Shown here: positions 59,209-64,000 of the stretch, piece by piece
Numbering within the stretch: position 1 is the stretch's first letter
Layout: each line of letters opens with the position of its first letter
DNA from: Lunularia cruciata
Taxonomy: Eukaryota; Streptophyta; Marchantiopsida; Lunulariales; Lunulariaceae
DNA: 64,000 bases
Reading direction: 5' to 3'
Assembly: GCA_948567375.1 (NCBI GenBank)
Contig: OX419758.1
Coordinates: forward strand, 9,801,001 to 9,865,000
The notes under the pieces: model-generated
What the model saw: only the letters and a program-made list of their open reading frames with translations
Databases searched by the model: none
Told to the model about the DNA's origin: nothing
Program-made: the position numbers and the translations under genes

Positions 59209-60660
59209 GTGCTAGGGCCTAGTAATTCACCTTCAAATAGCATGACTCTGGACAACCTATGGCCTAGACGACATTTGACCTTTGAGGCCAAATTCAAGTC
59301 TTCTTATTGTTACATGAAGACCAATACTAGTTGGTTTGTCCCTAGAATTAATGATTCTACAAGAAGGATCTTGGTAGAATCAATCATGAAGTTGTTCAAA
59401 TCCAAACAAATAACTGATTTAAACAATAGCCACACTATCTTTTTTGAGTACTTGTACAAAGGAAGATGAATTTGGCAGCAATGTTTTGTGCTAGAACCCC
59501 ATGATAAATGAAAAATCATTCATGTGGATCATCATCTTGTCTTACAAGGACACAACAAAAGATCACAAAGGTGGACAGTACAATCCAACCCATCCCTAAC
59601 TTCTCCCCAAACGACCAAATTTTAGGAGGAGGAACTAACACCCACCCATAAGCACTATGACCATGAAGCTGGACTTTTCAGCCCAAAGAAAAGCATGGCA
59701 AGGGTTTGGAGATGATGAAATCTCCTTTATTCCCAACCATATGGGAAGTAGAGTTAAGAGAAGAGGGCATCCTTTGTGTAGAAGAGGTACTCAAGGCAGA
59801 AGATGCAGGTTTGTGTCAATACAATGCTGCTCCACAGGCCAAAAAGACAGCCTCACAAGCATGATCAAAGGCTCAACAAAGGATCATCCAGGATAGAGGA
59901 ACCCACCCCAACCAAACTAACATCTGAACAGCGGGAGCTGACTGTCTTTGTAGATATCAAGAGAGCAAATAGTGGGCCCTTGGCCTCATTCAAGACAAAC
60001 AGAGGAGAAAGCTCAAGTAGGAAGGAGGTTAGGCAGATTGTTATAATGCCTCTTTCCCAATTAATAGTAAACAAGGTAGACCCAGCTCTCAACTTGATGG
60101 AACAACTTCTACCAATCTATGTGGAATCCAATAGAGGAATCATAGACTATGTGGCCCGTATCTGGACAAGGGCCACATAGTTGCACAAGAAGTTCATCAT
60201 CAAGAGGAGCTACAAGTGGTGGATACCCAAGTCAAGAAGATCACTTACAAATTATAGAAGAAGGAGGATGAACATGAGAAGGAGAAGGCCACTATTTGGG
60301 AAGAAATTGTAGCTAAAATGCAAGAACAATAAAACCAATTCAATTTGGAGAGGACAAGTACTTTGGCACAAATGGAGATAGTGTGGGACCATCTGGAAGA
60401 GATCACAAAGGATATAGTTGAAGTCTCCTTGGAGAAGTTGAGTTCTTAGGCTTCCCAATCCCAAGCATATGCTTTGACCATAAAGACCTACTCCAACAAG
60501 CAATTGCAATAGTTAGCATATAGGTTGTTAGAGCACACATCAAAAAAAATTTGAAGATGCCACAAAGGCACTCTTCTTGGAAATTGTAGAGTATCGATAA
60601 CAAGTCAATCTTCTGATCAAGATTTGCAAAGGCAAAGGTAGCTCTTCACAATAGATTTTA
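59209..60660 (+). pseudogene. Family X gag-like remnant, copy 3 (most complete)
   Basis: Open stretch 59209-59469 carries SIMKLFKSKQITDLNNSHTI and then FFEYLYKGR. Open stretch 59803-60180 carries LTSEQRELTVFVDIKRA, SSRKEVRQIVIMPL and EQLLPIYVES. From 60240 to 60660 broken frames give a long Glu/Lys/Gln-rich coiled coil. Parts match 5.4-6.7 kb, 29.4-30.2 kb and 57.2-57.6 kb. No polymerase, protease or integrase motif was seen nearby, so it may be a non-autonomous element carrying one structural protein. Confidence 0.55.
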
Positions 60661-60829
60661 GGAAGAAGATAAGTGTTAGCTTGAGGGAAATAAATCAAAA
60701 TTTGTTAAGTATAGAATGCATCCTTTGCCTAAAATTTCTCTTTGGCCCCAAATTCTACCCTCTACCTAATGTATATCATTGTCTAGATATGCCTTTTGAC
60801 TTAGTACCAATTTTGTAGCCAATGATTGT

Positions 60830-61025
60830 GCCAATGTAATTACTTGTATAGTAAACAACAAATAATAATTGCAATTAGTGGTAGTTGCGTAGATATATCT
60901 TAGGATAAGATCAATATCTAGGATTAGCATTAAGTGGAGTAGTTAGGATATTATGGGCATCCTCAACCATTGATCTTCTTCAATCAATCAGTAGGAAATT
61001 TTTATATGGGTATCCATTAACCCGA
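60830..61025 (+). mobile_element. LTR-like segment B (plus strand)
   Basis: Contains taggataagatcaatatcta, then gatattatgggcatcctcaa and ccattgatcttcttcaatca. The reverse complement of 62055-61855 carries the same words in the same order. Placed after the family X body, it may be the start of its 3' LTR. Confidence 0.5.
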
Positions 61026-61440
61026 AAAAAAAAATGTCCACTTCTTTCATGAAATAAGCCTAATACCTTATGCATAGAAGATGTGTAGACTAAAATGGGC
61101 ATGAGCTTGTCCTTTCACTTGGAGTCTACTAACTCCATAGCAAAAGTTTTAGCCTTGAAGTATTAAACTCAACATCTCTTTTAAGTCTTTGTGTGTTGGA
61201 TGGATTTTTGCTTACATCTTTGATTGAATACTTGGTTGAGTAGAGGTGAGGAATTTTGCAATAGGAGTTTGTTTTGAGTACCTGATACTGAAATTTGCAC
61301 CAAATCCAGGAAGTTACCCTTCATTTTCAGCTAGAATGAGTGCTTGAGTACTTAGGCAAGAAATTTGCACATTACCAAGGAAGTTACCCTTAAATTTTGA
61401 ACAAGCAAGTCAATGTGAGCAAGAGTTTTGGGAATGATGG

Positions 61441-61544
61441 AGCAATGAGAGTACCACGGAATAGGGAGCAATGAGAGTACCACGGAATAGGGAGCAATGA
61501 GAGTACCACAGAATAGGGAGCAATGAGAGTACCATGGATGGAAA
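61441..61544. repeat. Minisatellite, 26-bp unit, four copies
   Basis: Unit agcaatgagagtaccac-gaataggg starts at 61441, 61467, 61493 and 61519. The last copy is degraded after 17 bases. Near-perfect copies show recent expansion. The minus-strand frame 61695-61390 runs through it and is not a gene. Confidence 0.95.
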
Positions 61545-61609
61545 AGGCAAGTTGATCATTGATTCTGGATTTCCTTGGGATTGCATTCTCTAAGAAGAGA
61601 TGCACATGA

Positions 61610-62590
61610 TTAGCAACATCATCAAGGTGAAAGAACCTTTGGCCAAAACACTGACCTTTGGGGTGAAAAATACTTGCAAGGAAGGGACTAGCCATTGAAG
61701 TAAAAGTGACCCTTCAGGAGGAGGAGGCTTTCAATGTGAAGTATACCACCACTATCAAGGGGTTGTTTGATTACATTTGTCATTGGTGGTTGTTAATTTC
61801 TCCCTTTTGTTTGTGTTGAATACTTTTCTCATGCAAGAAGTGGATATAGTTTTTTTGCGTCACAACCCATATACACAATTTTCTAACTATTGATTGAAGA
61901 AGATCAATGGCTGAGGATGCCCATAATCTTCTAATTACTCCTACTCCATTTCATGCTAATTCTACTCATTGATCTTATCCTGAGTACAATTAAGAAGTGA
62001 ATGTGCAATTATTGCCAACTACAACCACTCCTTGTTGTTTACTTTACAAGTAATTACACTCCCACAATCATTGGTTACAAAACTTGTGAAAGATAAAGGA
62101 GGGAAATAGGAGAATGAAAAGTCAGAGTGAAAGATCACATTTGGAGTCTTGAAGGCAGGAAACTATGGATGCCTAACATGAGCTTTGGCTGTGGTATTTA
62201 TAAAGAACATACAAGGCTCTTGAGGAGCTTCTCAAGAAGCTTTCTGAAATTCATCTTCTTAGAGTGCAAGCTAAGTTAACAAAGAAGCTTCTTGAGAAGC
62301 TTCCTTTTAGAAGCTTCCTGCTTGGCATGCAAGCTAAGCTAGTCGTGAAGCTTCTCCAGAAGTTTCTTTCTAGAAGCACCTACTTGGCTTACAAGCTAAG
62401 CTAGTTGGGAAGTTTCTCAATAAACTTATTTTTTGAAATTACCACTTGGCATACACATTACCAAATATTTGGAAAGTACCAAGAAGCTTCCTAGATACTT
62501 ATTGAATATTTTTATAATAATTGGCTAATTTGGTCTATTTTCTACTTTATTAGTCTTGACTAACATGTTTGTAAACTTTATATTGTTACA
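61610..62590 (-). mobile_element. LTR of the chromovirus (minus strand), containing segments A' and B'
   Basis: Read on the minus strand, a G-rich tract (gtgggga) is followed at 62590 by TGTAACAATATAAAG, as expected for an LTR start next to the chromovirus body. Within it lie a four-unit repeat (62222-62460), segment B' (62055-61855) and segment A' (61770-61610), both shared with the plus-strand element at 58-61 kb. The 3' border is not defined. The sharing suggests both elements carry LTRs of one family. Confidence 0.5.
62222..62460. repeat. Tandem repeat of about 62 bp with clustered GAAGCTTC palindromes
   Basis: Unit starts at about 62222, 62283, 62347 and 62409 (spacing 61, 64 and 62). 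Each unit begins gaag-ttctc or gaagcttct and ends ttggc-t-caagctaagct(a). Perfect GAAGCTTC occurs at 62283, 62295, 62309 and 62347. GAAnnTTC is the inverted-pair core of plant heat shock elements. The array is inside the LTR upstream region, a position where it could act as a promoter element. Confidence 0.85.
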
Positions 62591-62649
62591 TATTTCCCCA
62601 CTGCTAGTTTGTTGTGTCCTTATCACCATGGAAATTTCTAACTCTTGGA

Positions 62650-62830
62650 TGGTTGTTTGTGCATTATGGAGATGAGAAAGAGGCTCCCAAGTGGCATCAT
62701 GAAGGGGATACACTTTCCAAAAGGCTTTGTACTTAGTATGTTGGCAGCCATGTTGAATGTGATGACGTGCAAGGATACAATTAACTTTAAACTCCTCATG
62801 ATCATTGATAAGGACAAGAGGAAGAGGGGA
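62650..62830 (-). pseudogene. Chromodomain remnant of a Ty3/gypsy chromovirus
   Basis: Minus-strand frames read VNCILARHHIQHG and then, after KAFWK, HDATWEPLSHLHNAQTTIQE, the order of a retroelement chromodomain (I-L-R----G...YLVKWKG-P--DATWEP...L). The aromatic YLVKW core is changed to a KAFWK-like form. In chromoviruses this domain at the integrase C-terminus steers insertion towards particular chromatin. It lies at the 3' end of pol next to the LTR, as expected. Confidence 0.75.
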
Positions 62831-62889
62831 TTGGACACAAGTGGAAAAAATGGATTAGAAACAAAGGGTTTTGACTTGGAAATATGAAA

Positions 62890-63990
62890 GACAAGGTGGA
62901 TGTAAATATGATAAGGTAAGGCAAGTAGATAACCAAGAAGAAAAATGATTAAGGTGACATCAAATGGACTTTCTAATTAGGAGTAAGTTTATAAACTTGG
63001 GTACTGAGTAGGAGGGGTAGGTTAGCAAAAGAAAGCATGACGTTATCACCAAGTTGAAAAGTGAGATCATGCCAATGTTGATCCACAAATTACTTTGGAT
63101 TATTTTGAGCAATAAGGGGATGGTATTTGGCTTGTTGTAGTGAGTGGAATATTGTGGTCAAGAAGGTAGAAGTATGAGGAACATGAAATGGAGGAGGAGC
63201 AAGAAGAGAATCTAGAACAAGTGGGTCTTAGCCAAAATTAAGGAAGAAGAGAGAAAATCCAATACTTACCTACTTGGAGTATTTTAAGTAAACTAAGCAA
63301 CCATAGGCATTCATCCCAATTGGTATGGTGAACATTGACAAAGGCACAAAGTATATCCTCCAAGGGTTGATTTGCATATTTGATTTGCCCATCAATTTGA
63401 GAATGATAGGTTGTGGACAAAGCAAGCTTGGTGCCAAATAGCTTAAAGAGTGCTTGCCAAAACTTACCAATGAATCAAGTATTATGGTCAGAGATAAGTA
63501 CACAAGGCATTCTATGATGCTTGAAGACATTATTGGAGTAGATCTAGATCAATGTTGGAGCATCCACTATATCAAATGTTAGTGCCAAATAGATTTGGTA
63601 ACCAAGCTTATCAACAAACACCATGATTGTTGTATGACCTTGCTTTGTCTTTTGCAAGGACGTGATGAAATTTTAACTTGCATATTCCCATTGAGCATAT
63701 TGGATGGGAAGTGGTTGAAGAAGTCTATGTGGCTTCTAGTTACTAGCCTTATTGCATTGACAACTCTCACAAGATTAGACAGAATCTCAACCCTCTTTGT
63801 GCCCTGTTGGACTGACACCATTGCCATTGTAGGGTACCCAAGGTCTTGCTCACACCATATCATTAAAAATTGGTAAGTCATGGGCTTCTTGAAGGTGCAA
63901 AAGTCAAACATCACCCTTGGTTGGCACATAGATGTAGTTCTCATAGAATTGAAAGTCTTCTTTGAAGGAAAAGGTGTTATATATTTTATC
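62890..63990 (-). pseudogene. Ty3/gypsy integrase remnant (minus strand)
   Basis: Broken frames on the minus strand give the integrase core. Near 63840-63600 there are LLQPLPI and MVFVDKLGYQI-type segments. SDHNT-FIGKFWQALFKLFG lies at about 63500-63430, and LSTTYHSQIDGQIKYANQPLEDIL at 63420-63340. The last carries Lys where DGQTE of intact enzymes has the catalytic Glu. NWDECLWLL follows. Together with the chromodomain this is the 3' part of a chromovirus pol, with the remainder beyond the window end. Stops, frameshifts and the lost Glu make it inactive. Confidence 0.85.
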
Positions 63991-64000
63991 ATGGGATGCA

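Overview
The window looks like nuclear DNA of a land plant with a repeat-rich genome. Three things support this: a five-exon plant-type ribosomal protein gene, an eleven-exon short-chain dehydrogenase gene, and many decayed Ty1/copia and Ty3/gypsy retrotransposons. A first exon resembling the sodium/phosphate PiT-type transporters, a family I associate with algae and early-diverging land plants, makes a non-seed plant (bryophyte or lycophyte) my best guess. That placement is inference. Exon models were built by eye from GT-AG borders, reading phase and family resemblance.

Layout. 1-3.6 kb holds a gypsy LTR followed by the 3' half of a copia element. 3.6-12.0 kb is AT-rich and holds fragments of several repeat families. 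12.0-18.7 kb is a gene island: RPL37A (plus strand, intact, 92 aa) and, after about 1.8 kb, a convergent DHRS7-like SDR gene (minus strand, 11 exons) with every splice site in place but a two-base frame break in exon 5. 19.0-22.6 kb is a decayed non-LTR-like element with a reverse transcriptase and a C-terminal nuclease-like domain. A second piece of that C-terminal part lies inverted at 9.3-10.2 kb. 23.6-37.3 kb is decayed retroelement debris: a copia gag with a zinc knuckle, a 379-bp tandem duplication, a 40-bp-arm hairpin and a 212-codon open frame. 37.3-40.5 kb is a higher-GC stretch ending in the transporter-like exon, followed at once by a second copia element (40.8-44.0 kb).

44.0-49.2 kb holds a small cluster of an unrecognised secreted-protein family. 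Two near-identical members lie in opposite orientation (44.5-44.9 kb minus; 46.9-47.4 kb plus) and a third (48.6-48.8 kb minus) is a pseudogene. All three share an upstream block, and in both open copies splicing would itself make the stop codon. 49.2-53 kb has weak open frames and repeats but no recognised gene. 53-64 kb is again retroelement debris, ending in a chromovirus (integrase and chromodomain, minus strand) whose LTR carries a tandem array of heat-shock-element-like palindromes.

I found no CRISPR array, operon or bacterial feature and recognised no tRNA or rRNA gene. The likely working genes are RPL37A and the two secreted-protein genes. The SDR gene needs its frame checked. Nearly everything else is mobile-element sequence in decay.
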